Assembly (NCBI RefSeq): GCF_004348995.1
Contig: NZ_SMKQ01000040.1
Location: 1 to 51,083, forward strand
From: Nonomuraea terrae
Lineage (GTDB): Bacteria > Actinomycetota > Actinomycetes > Streptosporangiales > Streptosporangiaceae
Reading direction: 5' to 3'
Length of the DNA: 51,083 nucleotides
A program made the position numbers and the translations under genes. How positions within the stretch are numbered: position 1 is the first letter of the stretch; each line of letters starts with the position of its first letter. Positions 35,055-43,046 of this stretch are shown here, one piece after another. The notes beneath the pieces are model-generated. The model worked only from the letters and a program-made list of their open reading frames with translations, made no database searches and was not told the DNA's origin.

Positions 35055-35890
35055 CCTACCTGCCGTACGGCAAGGCCGCCGCCGACCCCTGGTCGGTGGA
35101 GATCACCCCGTCCGTGGCCGGGTGGACGTACTCGGGGCTGCGGGTCGTGGACCTGACCGACGCCCCGGTGACGTTCGACACGGGCGAGGAGGAGACGCTC
35201 GTCCTGCCGCTGGCGGGCTCGTGCACGGTGACCCTGCCGGGCGAGACGTTCCCGCTGGCCGGGCGGCCGTCGGTGTTCGACGGGCCGTCCGACTTCGTGT
35301 ACGTGCCGATCGGCACGCGGGTGACGCTGGAGGGCGCGGGCCGCATCGCCCTGCCCTCGGCCCGCGCCTCCCGCGCTCTGCCGCCCCGCTACGTCGCCGC
35401 CGCCGAGGTGCCGGTCGAGCTCAGAGGCGCGGGCCAGGCCAGCCGCCAGGTCAACAACTTCTGCGCCCCCGGCGTCTTCGACTGCGACAAGCTCGTGGCC
35501 GTCGAGGTGCTCACGCCCGGCGGCAACTGGTCGTCCTATCCGCCGCACAAGCACGACACCCCGAACCCGGGCGAGGCGGTGCTGGAGGAGATCTACTACT
35601 TCGAGGTCGCCGACCAGGGCGTCGGCTACCAGCGCGTCTACTCCTCCGAGCGGGGCAGGATCGACACCCTCGCCGAGGTCTCCTCCGGTGACGTCGTGCT
35701 CGTGCCGTACGGCTACCACGGCCCTTCCATGGCGGCCCCCGGCTACGACCTGTACTACCTGAACGTCCTGGCGGGCCCCGCGGCGGAGCGGTCGATGGCG
35801 TTCTGCGACGACCCGCGCCACGCCTGGATCCGCGCCACGTGGGATGACCAGCTCATCGACCCCAGACTGCCGTTCGGGAGGATCTCATGA
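35051..35890 (+). CDS. iolB: 5-deoxy-glucuronate isomerase IolB
   Basis: A 279-residue cupin-fold isomerase. The metal-binding cupin motif appears as YPPHKHDTPNPGEAVLEEIY, with the two His and the Glu as ligands, and the last His lies in YGYHGPSM. This pattern is diagnostic for IolB, which converts 5-deoxy-D-glucuronate to 5-dehydro-2-deoxy-D-gluconate, the substrate of IolC. It is coupled by ATGA overlaps on both sides. Confidence 0.93.
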   Translation: MTYLPYGKAAADPWSVEITPSVAGWTYSGLRVVDLTDAPVTFDTGEEETLVLPLAGSCTVTLPGETFPLAGRPSVFDGPSDFVYVPIGTRVTLEGAGRIALPSARASRALPPRYVAAAEVPVELRGAGQASRQVNNFCAPGVFDCDKLVAVEVLTPGGNWSSYPPHKHDTPNPGEAVLEEIYYFEVADQGVGYQRVYSSERGRIDTLAEVSSGDVVLVPYGYHGPSMAAPGYDLYYLNVLAGPAAERSMAFCDDPRHAWIRATWDDQLIDPRLPFGRIS

Positions 35891-37749
35891 CCCGGCTGAC
35901 CGTCGCCCAGGCCGTCGTGCGCTTCCTGGCCGCGCAGTGGAGCGAGCGCGACGGGGTGGAGCGCAGGTTCTTCGCCGGCTGCACCGGCATCTTCGGCCAC
36001 GGCAACGTCGCCGGCGTCGGGCAGGCGCTGGCCACCGCCGCCGGCGACCTGCCGTACCACCTGAGCCGCAACGAGCAGGCGATGGTGCACACCGCGGCCG
36101 GCTACGCCCGGGCGAGCAACCGGCTGGCGACGCTGGCCTGCACCAGCTCGATCGGTCCCGGCGCCACCAACATGGTCACGGGCGCGGCGGCGGCCACCAT
36201 CAACCGGCTGCCCGTGTTGCTGCTGCCGGGCGACATCTTCGCCACCCGCGTGGCGAGCCCGGTGCTGCAGGAGCTGGAGGACCCGCGCTCCTACGACGTC
36301 TCGGTCAACGACTGCCTGCGGCCCGTCTCCCGGTTCTGGGACCGCATCAACCGTCCCGAGCAGCTGCCGCCGGCGCTGCTCGCGGCCATGCGGGTGCTCA
36401 CCGACCCGGCCGAGACCGGCGCGGTGACGCTGGCGCTGCCGCAGGACGTGCAGGCCGAGGCGTACGACTGGCCCGACGAGCTGTTCGCCCGCCGCGTCTG
36501 GCACATCCCGCGTCCGCGCCCGGAACGGTCGGCGCTCGCCCGCGCCGCCGAGCTGATCACGTCGTCCGCCCGCCCGCTGATCGTGGCCGGGGGCGGCGTG
36601 ATCTACAGCGAGGCCGCCGAGGAGCTGCGCGCCTTCGCCGAGCGGTACGGCGTCCCGGTCGCCGAGACGCACGCGGGCAAGGGCGCGCTCCCCCACGGGC
36701 ACCCGCTCGCTGTCGGCGCCGTCGGCGCCACGGGCACCACCGCCGCCAACGCGCTGGCCCGCGAGGCCGACGTGGTCATCGGCGTCGGCACCCGCTACAG
36801 CGACTTCACCACCGCCTCGCGCACGATCTTCGCGCCCGACGCCCGTTTCGTGAACCTCAACGTCACCGGCTTCGACGCGGCCAAGCTGTCCGGCCTGCAG
36901 CTGGTCGCCGACGCCCGCGAGGGCCTGGCCGAGCTGGCCGAGGCGTGCGAGGGCTGGGGCACCCCCGCCGCCTACCGCGAGCGGACCGCCGGGCTCGTCC
37001 GGGCCTGGGACGCGGCGGTCGACGCGGCGTACGGGCTGGAGGGCTCCCCGATCTCGCAGGCGGCGGTGATCGGCGCGGTGAACGCCGCGGCCGGCGACGA
37101 CGGCGTGGTGGTGTGCGCGGCCGGGTCGATGCCCGGCGACCTGCACAAGCTCTGGCGCCCCAGCGGCCCCGGCTGCTACCACGTCGAGTACGGCTACTCC
37201 TGCATGGGCTACGAGGTCGCCGGCGGGCTGGGCGTGAAAATGGCCGCCCCGGAGCGCGAGGTGTTCGTGCTGGTGGGCGACGGCTCCTACCTGATGATGG
37301 CCCAGGAGCTCGTCACGGCCGTCTCCGAGGGCGTCAAGCTGGTCGTGGTCCTGGTGGACAACTCCGGGTTCGCCTCCATCGGCCGCCTGTCGGAGAGCGT
37401 CGGCGCCGAACGTCTCGGCACCGCGTACGCCTACCGCGGCGGCGGCGGTTTCGACGGCGGCCCGCTGCCGGTGGACCTGGCGGCCAACGCGGCCAGCCTG
37501 GGCGCCACGGTGCTGCGGCCCGAGTCCGTCGCCGACCTGCGCAAGGCGCTCGACGCGGCCCGCTCGGCCGCCGAGACCACGGTGGTCTACGTCCGCACCG
37601 ACCGCCTGGCCGACGACGTGCCGTCGTCCGAGGCGTGGTGGGACGTGCCGGTGGCACAGGTCGCGACCACGAGCGCCACGGGGGCGGCCCTGGAGGAGTA
37701 CACCGCGAACAAGCGCGCCCAGCACCCTCACCTGACGCCGCCCGTGTGA
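35887..37749 (+). CDS. iolD: 3D-(3,5/4)-trihydroxycyclohexane-1,2-dione hydrolase IolD
   Basis: A 620-residue thiamin diphosphate enzyme of the acetolactate synthase superfamily. The N-terminal part has GCTGIFGHGNVAGVGQAL with the catalytic Glu in SRNEQAMVHTAAGYAR. The ThDP/Mg motif is GDGSYLMMAQELVTAV to VLVDNSGFASIG. IolD opens the cyclohexanedione ring of the dehydrated inosose to 5-deoxyglucuronate. It is the last gene of the plus operon, followed by an inverted repeat. iolA, a canonical iolG and the regulator gene are not in the window. Confidence 0.93.
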   Translation: MTRLTVAQAVVRFLAAQWSERDGVERRFFAGCTGIFGHGNVAGVGQALATAAGDLPYHLSRNEQAMVHTAAGYARASNRLATLACTSSIGPGATNMVTGAAAATINRLPVLLLPGDIFATRVASPVLQELEDPRSYDVSVNDCLRPVSRFWDRINRPEQLPPALLAAMRVLTDPAETGAVTLALPQDVQAEAYDWPDELFARRVWHIPRPRPERSALARAAELITSSARPLIVAGGGVIYSEAAEELRAFAERYGVPVAETHAGKGALPHGHPLAVGAVGATGTTAANALAREADVVIGVGTRYSDFTTASRTIFAPDARFVNLNVTGFDAAKLSGLQLVADAREGLAELAEACEGWGTPAAYRERTAGLVRAWDAAVDAAYGLEGSPISQAAVIGAVNAAAGDDGVVVCAAGSMPGDLHKLWRPSGPGCYHVEYGYSCMGYEVAGGLGVKMAAPEREVFVLVGDGSYLMMAQELVTAVSEGVKLVVVLVDNSGFASIGRLSESVGAERLGTAYAYRGGGGFDGGPLPVDLAANAASLGATVLRPESVADLRKALDAARSAAETTVVYVRTDRLADDVPSSEAWWDVPVAQVATTSATGAALEEYTANKRAQHPHLTPPV

Positions 37750-37755
37750 GCACGG

Positions 37756-37795
37756 CCCCCCTGGGGAACGCCCCTGACCAGGCGTTATAGGGGGG
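37756..37795 (+). terminator. Nested inverted repeat after iolD
   Basis: CCCCCC (37756-37761) and GGGGGG (37790-37795) enclose a second stem, AACGCC (37767-37772) and GGCGTT (37781-37786). A nested hairpin could form in the RNA. No U-run follows, and the next ATG is only 6 bases beyond it, so it could be a weak terminator or affect translation of the membrane protein. Confidence 0.5.
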
Positions 37796-37801
37796 TCGGG
37801 G

Positions 37802-38785
37802 ATGGGGCCGTGGCGGCTGCTCGGGTGGTTCGCGGTGACCGCGGTGGTCCTGTTCTGCCTCTACCACATCCGTACGGTCGCCATGTCGATCATCATCGGC
37901 GTCTTCCTCACGGCGCTGCTGCTGCCCCCGGCGCGCTGGCTCAGGCGGCGCGGCCTGAACAGCGCGACGGCCACCACGATGGTCTTCGTCGGCGGCCTGC
38001 TGCTGGCCGGCGGGCTGATCGCGCTGCTCGTGCCGCCCACCGTCGACAGTGTCACCGAGCTGCGGGCGAGCCTCGGCCAGGTGCTCGACGACCTGCACGA
38101 CCTCACGGAACGGCTCGGGATCGACGACCGGCGCCTCCTGGAGCAGGCCAGGGACTACTTCTCCGCGCAGGGCGGGGAGATCACCACCGGCGCGCTGGCC
38201 GGCGTCAGGACGGTCGGCGAGGTCGTGGTCGGCGCGATCCTCGCGCTCATCCTGTCGGTGTACTTCGTGCACGGCGGCGACCGGCTCTTCCACTGGCTGC
38301 TCGACCTGGCCCCCGTCCGGGCCAGGACCCGCCTGGCCGAGACCGGCCACCTGATCTTCACCGTGATCGGGCGCTACATCCGCGGGGTGGCGCTCGTCGG
38401 CCTGGTCGACGGGTTCTTCATCGGGATCGCGCTGTGGATCCTCGGCGTGCCGATCGCGCTGCCGCTGGCCGTGCTGACGTTCGTGGGGGCGTTCCTGCCG
38501 GTGGTGGGGGCGCTGCTGGCCGGGCTGCTGGCCGCGGTGGTCGCGCTTGTGGCCAAGGGGTGGCTGGTGGCGCTCATCGTGGTCGCGGTGACCGTCGCGG
38601 TGCAGCAGATCGAGGGGCACGTGCTGGCGCCGCAGATCTACGGCAAGGCACTCGACCTGCCCGGCGCGGTCATCCTGGTGGCGATCACGCTGGGCAGCGT
38701 GGTCGCCGGGATCACCGGCGCGTTCCTGGCGGCCCCGGTGACCTCCGTCATCGTCGCCCTCGTGCACAGCCGTCGCCACGCGTGA
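37802..38785 (+). CDS. AI-2E family transporter-like membrane protein
   Basis: A 327-residue membrane protein of the AI-2E/PerM superfamily with about seven or eight helices. The central soluble region (about 80-140) is followed by the family stretch IGRYIRGVALVGLVDGFFIG and by LPLAVLTFVGAFLPVVGALL. The C-terminal helices end VTSVIVALVHSRRHA. Relatives include Na+/H+ antiporters and the TqsA exporter, but the cargo of most members is unknown. The ATG is preceded by a G-rich GGGGTCGGGG that could serve as a weak ribosome site. It is 52 bases after iolD with a possible hairpin between, so cotranscription with iol genes is uncertain. Confidence 0.87.
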   Translation: MGPWRLLGWFAVTAVVLFCLYHIRTVAMSIIIGVFLTALLLPPARWLRRRGLNSATATTMVFVGGLLLAGGLIALLVPPTVDSVTELRASLGQVLDDLHDLTERLGIDDRRLLEQARDYFSAQGGEITTGALAGVRTVGEVVVGAILALILSVYFVHGGDRLFHWLLDLAPVRARTRLAETGHLIFTVIGRYIRGVALVGLVDGFFIGIALWILGVPIALPLAVLTFVGAFLPVVGALLAGLLAAVVALVAKGWLVALIVVAVTVAVQQIEGHVLAPQIYGKALDLPGAVILVAITLGSVVAGITGAFLAAPVTSVIVALVHSRRHA

Positions 38786-38842
38786 TCCACCGGGGAGGTC
38801 GCCGGCCGCACGTTGATCTTCACAGCCGTCATCATGGGTGGT

Positions 38843-39511
38843 ATGCGATGGGTTACATTCGACTGTTACGGCACTCTGGTCGACTGGCGGCACGGCATCC
38901 GCACCAGCGCCGAGCTGGTCTCCCCCGGGCAGGGGGCGCGGCTGCTGGAGGCGTACAACCGGCACGAGCCCGCCGTGGAGGCCGAGTCGCCGGGCATGCG
39001 CTACCGCGACGTCCTGGCCGAGGCCCTGCGCAGGGCGTGCGCCGAGGAGCAGGTGCGCCTGCACCCCGACGACGCCGGCGTGCTGGCCGCGACGTTGCCG
39101 TACTGGCCGGTGTTCCCCGAGGTCGGCGCCGAGCTGTCGGCGCTGCGCGAGGCCGGGTGGCGGCTCGCGCTGCTGACCAACTGCGACCGCGACCTCGTCG
39201 CCGGGACGCGGCGGCGGCTGCCCGTGCCGTTCGACGCGGTGGTGACGGCCGAGGACGCGGGGGCGTACAAACCGGCGGACGCGCACTTCGAGCTGTTCCG
39301 CAGCACGTACGAGCCGGCGGCCTGGGTGCACGTGGCGCAGAGCTACTTCCACGACATGGTGCCCGCGCACCGGCTGGGGCTGCCCCGCGTGTGGATCAAC
39401 CGCCTCGGCGAACGGCCGGCCGACGCGCAGGTCGTCCAGGGCGTTCTGCCCGACCTGCGCGGCCTGCTCACCGCCGTCGAGGCGGCCCTCAGCCCTGGGG
39501 CTCCCGCCTGA
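38843..39511 (+). CDS. HAD-superfamily hydrolase (haloacid dehalogenase-like)
   Basis: A 222-residue HAD hydrolase. Motif I is TFDCYGTLVDW with the nucleophilic Asp, motif II LLTNCDRD, motif III YKPADAHFELF, and motif IV begins VAQSYFHDMVPA. The DCYGT form is typical of type II haloacid dehalogenases and related phosphatases. A four-helix cap lies between motifs I and II. The substrate is unknown. The ATG at 38843 lies directly before the first strand; an ATG nine bases earlier (38834) is equally possible. The 3' end overlaps the convergent DivIVA-like gene by 23 bases. Confidence 0.82.
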   Translation: MRWVTFDCYGTLVDWRHGIRTSAELVSPGQGARLLEAYNRHEPAVEAESPGMRYRDVLAEALRRACAEEQVRLHPDDAGVLAATLPYWPVFPEVGAELSALREAGWRLALLTNCDRDLVAGTRRRLPVPFDAVVTAEDAGAYKPADAHFELFRSTYEPAAWVHVAQSYFHDMVPAHRLGLPRVWINRLGERPADAQVVQGVLPDLRGLLTAVEAALSPGAPA

Positions 39512-40094
39512 ACCACGCGCTGCTCGTGGGGGGCGCGTTCTGGTCGTCGAGCCGCTGCTGCAGCACGTCGACGATGCCGGCCAGGAACGAGTCGACGTCC
39601 GCGATCAGGTAACCGGGGCGGAACAACACGGTCGAGAACTTCGCCTCCCGCACCTGCTGCGCCGTCACCGGGTACGCTGTCGTGCCGCGCAGCGTGGCCA
39701 CGATCCGGTCCAGGAAGGCGTCGACCTCGTCCTCGTTGTAGCCGGTGCCCATGCGGCCGGGGCGGAAGGCGACCCGTTCGACGCGGGCGGCCTGCGTCTC
39801 GAACCACTCCTCGCGGAGCAGCTCGCCGGTGGGCTCGGCCATGGCCAGCCGTACCGGCCGCCTGGCCTGCGTCTCCAGGGCGACGACGAACGCCTCCAGG
39901 GCGAAGTCGACCGCGGTCTCCTGGTAGCCGCCGCGCTTGGCGCGGAACGTCGCCCTGCGTACCTCGTCGGCGGTGACCGGCTGCAGGACGTGCGAGCCTC
40001 GGCCCAGGGTCGATTCGATCCGCCCGATCAGGGCGTCGACTTCAACGGGGTCATAGCCTGAACGCATGCCCATGACGCGCGGAAAGCGGTTCAA
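39489..40094 (-). CDS. Protein with four DivIVA-like motifs
   Basis: A 201-residue cytosolic protein built of four units that resemble the N-terminal DivIVA/Wag31 motif: GYDPVEVD (13-20), GYQETAVD (56-63), GYNEDEVD (118-125) and GYLIADVD (161-168), each followed by an amphipathic helix such as AFLDRIVATL. Units 2 and 4 are preceded by similar segments (TADEVRRATF and TAQQVREAKF), so the whole looks like a tandem duplication of a two-unit block. Unlike Wag31 it lacks a long C-terminal coiled coil. DivIVA motifs bind curved membranes and polar assemblies; a role at tips or septa is inferred. TTG at 40094 is supported by AGGAG six bases upstream. Confidence 0.78.
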   Translation of the reverse strand: MNRFPRVMGMRSGYDPVEVDALIGRIESTLGRGSHVLQPVTADEVRRATFRAKRGGYQETAVDFALEAFVVALETQARRPVRLAMAEPTGELLREEWFETQAARVERVAFRPGRMGTGYNEDEVDAFLDRIVATLRGTTAYPVTAQQVREAKFSTVLFRPGYLIADVDSFLAGIVDVLQQRLDDQNAPPTSSAWFRREPQG

Positions 40095-40132
40095 GCCTCA
40101 CTCCTCTTGAGCTGTGCTGGGGGCCTCTCTAT

Positions 40133-40167
40133 TGTCGGACCTTTTATCACCCCCATGCGCTCCGACA
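40133..40167. promoter_or_regulatory. Inverted repeat in divergent promoter gap
   Basis: TGTCGGA (40133-40139) and TCCGACA (40161-40167) form a perfect 7-bp inverted repeat with a 21-base centre, inside the 90-base gap between the DivIVA-like gene and the ABC transporter. A TATAGC at 40168-40173 abuts it and could be a -10 for the plus strand. A dimeric regulator site is possible; the binding factor is unknown. Confidence 0.4.
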
Positions 40168-40184
40168 TATAGCGTGACGGGATC

Positions 40185-40961
40185 ATGCAGCTGACCAGAG
40201 TCTCTTTTCGTTACCGAAAACGTGACCGCCTCGTCATTTCCCACGCCGACGCCCGGCTGTCCGCCGGCGACGTGGTCGAGCTGACCGGGGCGAACGGGGC
40301 GGGCAAGTCCACGCTGCTCCGCCTCCTCGCGGGGCTCGCCCGGCCGTCCTCGGGGGTGATCGCCGACCGGCCGGCGGTCGTCGGCTTCGCCCCCGACCGC
40401 TTCCCCACCGCCCAGCCGTTCACGGTCACGACCTATCTGCGGCACATGTCCCGCGTACGCGGCGATGCCCGGTGGGAGCCCTGGGCCGAACGTCTCGGCC
40501 TCGGTCCCCTTCTCCACACCGCCCTGCGCGACCTGTCGAAGGGCAGCGCGCACAAGGTGGGGCTGGTGCAGGCGCTGATGGCCGGGCCGGGGCTGCTCAT
40601 CCTGGACGAGCCGTTCGCCGGCCTCGACGCCGACACCCGCGAGGCGCTGCCCGCGATCGCCGCCGAACTGGCGGAACGCGGCGCCATCGTCATCGCCGCC
40701 GACCACCAGTCCGGCCTGCGCGACCTCCCCGCCCTACGCCACTGGACCCTCCAGAACGGCCACCTCCACGAATCCCCCTCACCCCTCACCCTGCCGGCCA
40801 CGCCCGCCATCACCGCCGGAACGCCCCAGCGGCCCGGCACCCCCGAGGCGGCCGGGCAGGTCACCGTGGCCGTCACGCTTCCCGCCTGCGACCTGCCGCG
40901 TTTCCTGGCCAGGATGCGGGACGAGGGGTACCTGGCCCGCGAGATCGAGGAGAGCCATTGA
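40185..40961 (+). CDS. ABC transporter ATPase
   Basis: A 258-residue stand-alone ABC ATPase. Walker A is GANGAGKSTLL (about 34-44) and Walker B LLILDEPFAGLD; the signature is atypical, DLSKGSAHKVGLVQAL, with Lys in place of the first Gly of LSGG. The last 55 residues, from about 200, are Pro/Thr/Ala-rich and then form a small extra segment (VTVAVTLPACDLPRFLARM). It pairs with the membrane protein encoded next, whose TTG start lies inside its stop. The pair resembles small ABC-2 exporters. Confidence 0.87.
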   Translation: MQLTRVSFRYRKRDRLVISHADARLSAGDVVELTGANGAGKSTLLRLLAGLARPSSGVIADRPAVVGFAPDRFPTAQPFTVTTYLRHMSRVRGDARWEPWAERLGLGPLLHTALRDLSKGSAHKVGLVQALMAGPGLLILDEPFAGLDADTREALPAIAAELAERGAIVIAADHQSGLRDLPALRHWTLQNGHLHESPSPLTLPATPAITAGTPQRPGTPEAAGQVTVAVTLPACDLPRFLARMRDEGYLAREIEESH

Positions 40962-41626
40962 TCGCCCTGGCCGCGTTCCGCCTGGCCGCCTACGTCCGAT
41001 CCCACCGCGTCTACCAGGCGCTCCTGCTCGCTCTCGCCATGCTGGCGATCGTCTACGGCAGCCGGGCCCCGAGGGGCGTGGAGACCGCCGTGCTGGCCGA
41101 CGGAGCCGTACTGATCGTCCCGATCCTCGCCTGGGCGGCCAGAAGCCTGTTGGACACCGAGCCGGACCGGCAGCGCGAGCTCTCCGCGATCCAGGTCGGC
41201 GGACGGGGCAGGGAGGTCGCCGCGGGCCTGCTGGCGGCGTTCGCAGCGTGTGCGGTGCTCGCCGCACTCGTCCTCGCCTGGGCGCTGCTGCTGGGCGTCT
41301 CCGTGTCGCCTCCCCCGGCGGCGCTGGCGGCCGCGGCGCTCCTGTACGTGCTCGCCGCCCTGGCCGGTACCGCGCTGGGCGCGCTCACCAGCCGCGCCGT
41401 CCTGCCGTCACCGGCCGTCTCGATCATGGCCCTGCTGCTCGGGTTCATGGCGATGCTGCTGGTCAGCGCGTCGTCCCTCTATTGGCTGACGGTGCCCCTG
41501 CTCGCCTGGATGAAGGCCGCCAACGCCGGAGACCTCGTCGAGAGGCTCCCCGAACTCGCCGCGATCTCACTGGCCTGGTGCACCGCCGGCCTGGCCGCGT
41601 ACGTACACCTGCGCCGCCGAGCGTAG
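40958..41626 (+). CDS. ABC transporter membrane subunit
   Basis: A 222-residue membrane protein with about six helices, including LLLALAMLAIVYGS, AAFAACAVLAALVLAWALLL and SIMALLLGFMAMLLVSAS. It has no recognisable EAA loop and is of ABC-2 exporter type. The TTG at 40958 overlaps the ATPase stop and has GAGGAG six bases upstream, so it is well supported. Cargo unknown. Confidence 0.8.
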   Translation: MIALAAFRLAAYVRSHRVYQALLLALAMLAIVYGSRAPRGVETAVLADGAVLIVPILAWAARSLLDTEPDRQRELSAIQVGGRGREVAAGLLAAFAACAVLAALVLAWALLLGVSVSPPPAALAAAALLYVLAALAGTALGALTSRAVLPSPAVSIMALLLGFMAMLLVSASSLYWLTVPLLAWMKAANAGDLVERLPELAAISLAWCTAGLAAYVHLRRRA

Positions 41627-41647
41627 GGCGTCCCGTCCCGTGGACGG

Positions 41648-42013
41648 TCAGCCCTCCAGCAGCTTGGCCAGACGGTCGGTCTCGGCTGCGAGGCGTTCGC
41701 GCGCGCCGGTCAGGGCGGCGATGCGTTCGTCGAGCGCACCGAGGCGCTCGGAGAAGGTCCGGAGCAGGGCCACGCAGTCCCTCGGCGGATCCGGCTCCCC
41801 CTGGCCCAGGCAGTCGACGAACCGCAGCACGTCCTCCGAGCTCAGCCCCGCGTGCAGGAGGCGGGCGATGTCGCGCACGAGGAGGACGGCGTCACCGTCG
41901 TAGACCCGGTAGCCGTTGTGGTCGCGCTCCGCCGTGATCAGGCCCTGCTCCTCGTAGTAGCGCAGAGCACGCGGGGACACCCCCGCACGGTGTGCCGGCT
42001 CGCCGATCCGCAT
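41648..42013 (-). CDS. MerR-family transcriptional regulator
   Basis: A 121-residue MerR regulator. The winged helix opens MRIGEPAHRAGVSPRALRYY and continues ITAERDHNGYRVYD, and the C-terminal half is the antiparallel dimerisation helix (RTFSERLGALDERIAALTGA). There is no Cys-rich metal loop, so it probably senses an organic ligand. Its ATG overlaps the end of the decayed MFS gene (TGATG), and a MerR-type operator lies before that pseudogene, so the two once formed one autoregulated operon. Confidence 0.9.
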   Translation of the reverse strand: MRIGEPAHRAGVSPRALRYYEEQGLITAERDHNGYRVYDGDAVLLVRDIARLLHAGLSSEDVLRFVDCLGQGEPDPPRDCVALLRTFSERLGALDERIAALTGARERLAAETDRLAKLLEG

Positions 42014-42973
42014 CACCCGCGCACTCTTCTCCGCCGGTCGGATGTGAACGCCGCCCAGAACAACACCAGGGAGACCAGCACGCATCCCGCCGCGGCCGCG
42101 GGCACGGCCGGCGCGCCGCTCGTCTCCAGCACCAGACCGCCGATCCCGCCGGCGAGTGAGAAGCCGAGGAACATGGCGCTGTTGTTCAGGGCGATCAGCT
42201 CGTTCGCCGCACCGGGGCCGTCTCCTCGTTCGAGCAACCATGCCTGGGTGGCCGGCGCGATGCCCCAGGTCGCCAGGCCGTACAGCACCAGAACCAGCGC
42301 GACGACGGCGATGGGGTACGGCCCTCCTGAGACGCCCAGGATGACCATGAGGACAGGCGCGGCGAGTACACCGCACAGGAACACCATCAGCGCGCGGGGT
42401 GCGCCCACCGCGTCCACCAGCCGGCCGCCGACGAACGCGCCGACGATCCCGGCCAGCCCCACAACGGTGATCAGCGGGGCCACGGCGGAGCCCCCCGGAT
42501 GCCGCCGATCCGGCCGACGATCTCTGTGATGTAGACGTAGGACATCATCCCGCCCGCGCCGCTGCCGCGACGGCGAAGGCCGCGGGTGAGGCGGTCGCGG
42601 CGGCCAGCCCCGAAAGGATCCGGGCCGCCAGCAGCAGACCGTACGAAGGGGACAGGGCGGCCAGGACGTTGGCGAGGACGAACACGGCAGCCGCCCCGAT
42701 GAGCACCTGCCGCCGGGGCAGCCGGGCGGTCAGGAAGGCGGCGACCGGCGCCCCCAGCGCGAACGTCAGCGCGAAGACGGTGACCAGCCGGCCGCTCATC
42801 GCGACCGAGACATCCAGATCCCGGGAGATGTCCGGGAGGACGCCCGCGATGATCAGGTCGTCGGTGCCGAAGGAGAACGCCAGGAGGAAGAGGCTCAGCA
42901 GCCACAGCGGCAGGGGCGAACCGCCCCTCGCCTCCGTGCCCGCAGGAGCCGGTCGGGTCTTCCTGCCGCGACG
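42013..42973 (-). pseudogene. Decayed DHA1-type MFS transporter
   Basis: The remains of a roughly 390-residue MFS exporter are split into three frames. The N-terminal part (about 42916-42548) encodes PLPLWLLSLFLLAFSFGTDD and helices 1-4, but has no ATG, GTG or TTG before helix 1 after the upstream stop at 42974-42976. It ends at TGA (42547-42545) directly after AVAAAARAG. A fragment in another frame, MMSYVYITEIVGRIGGI, matches helix 7, so about 100 residues covering helices 5-6 are gone. At a CCGGGGGG run near 42497-42503 the frame shifts again to the C-terminal part (42483-42013, VAPLITVVGLAGIVGAF onward). Missing start, internal deletion and frameshift together argue against sequencing error. 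Confidence 0.8.
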
Positions 42974-42980
42974 CTAGGAG

Positions 42981-42998
42981 CTTGACGTTAGCGTCAAG
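42981..42998 (-). promoter_or_regulatory. MerR-type operator
   Basis: CTTGACGTTAGCGTCAAG is an inverted repeat of 7 bp on each side of a 4-base centre. It is the usual shape of MerR-family sites, which lie in a stretched promoter spacer. It sits directly upstream of the decayed MFS gene, and the intact merR gene follows that gene on the same strand. Confidence 0.75.
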
Positions 42999-43046
42999 GT
43001 CAAACCCGAGGGCTTCCATGACACGGCGAGGCCGGCGCCCCGTGGA

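Noticed and set aside
42545..42799. Calling the MFS N-terminal fragment a separate small gene
   Set aside because: Its ATG lies after helix 1, and both flanks encode more of the same transporter in other frames.
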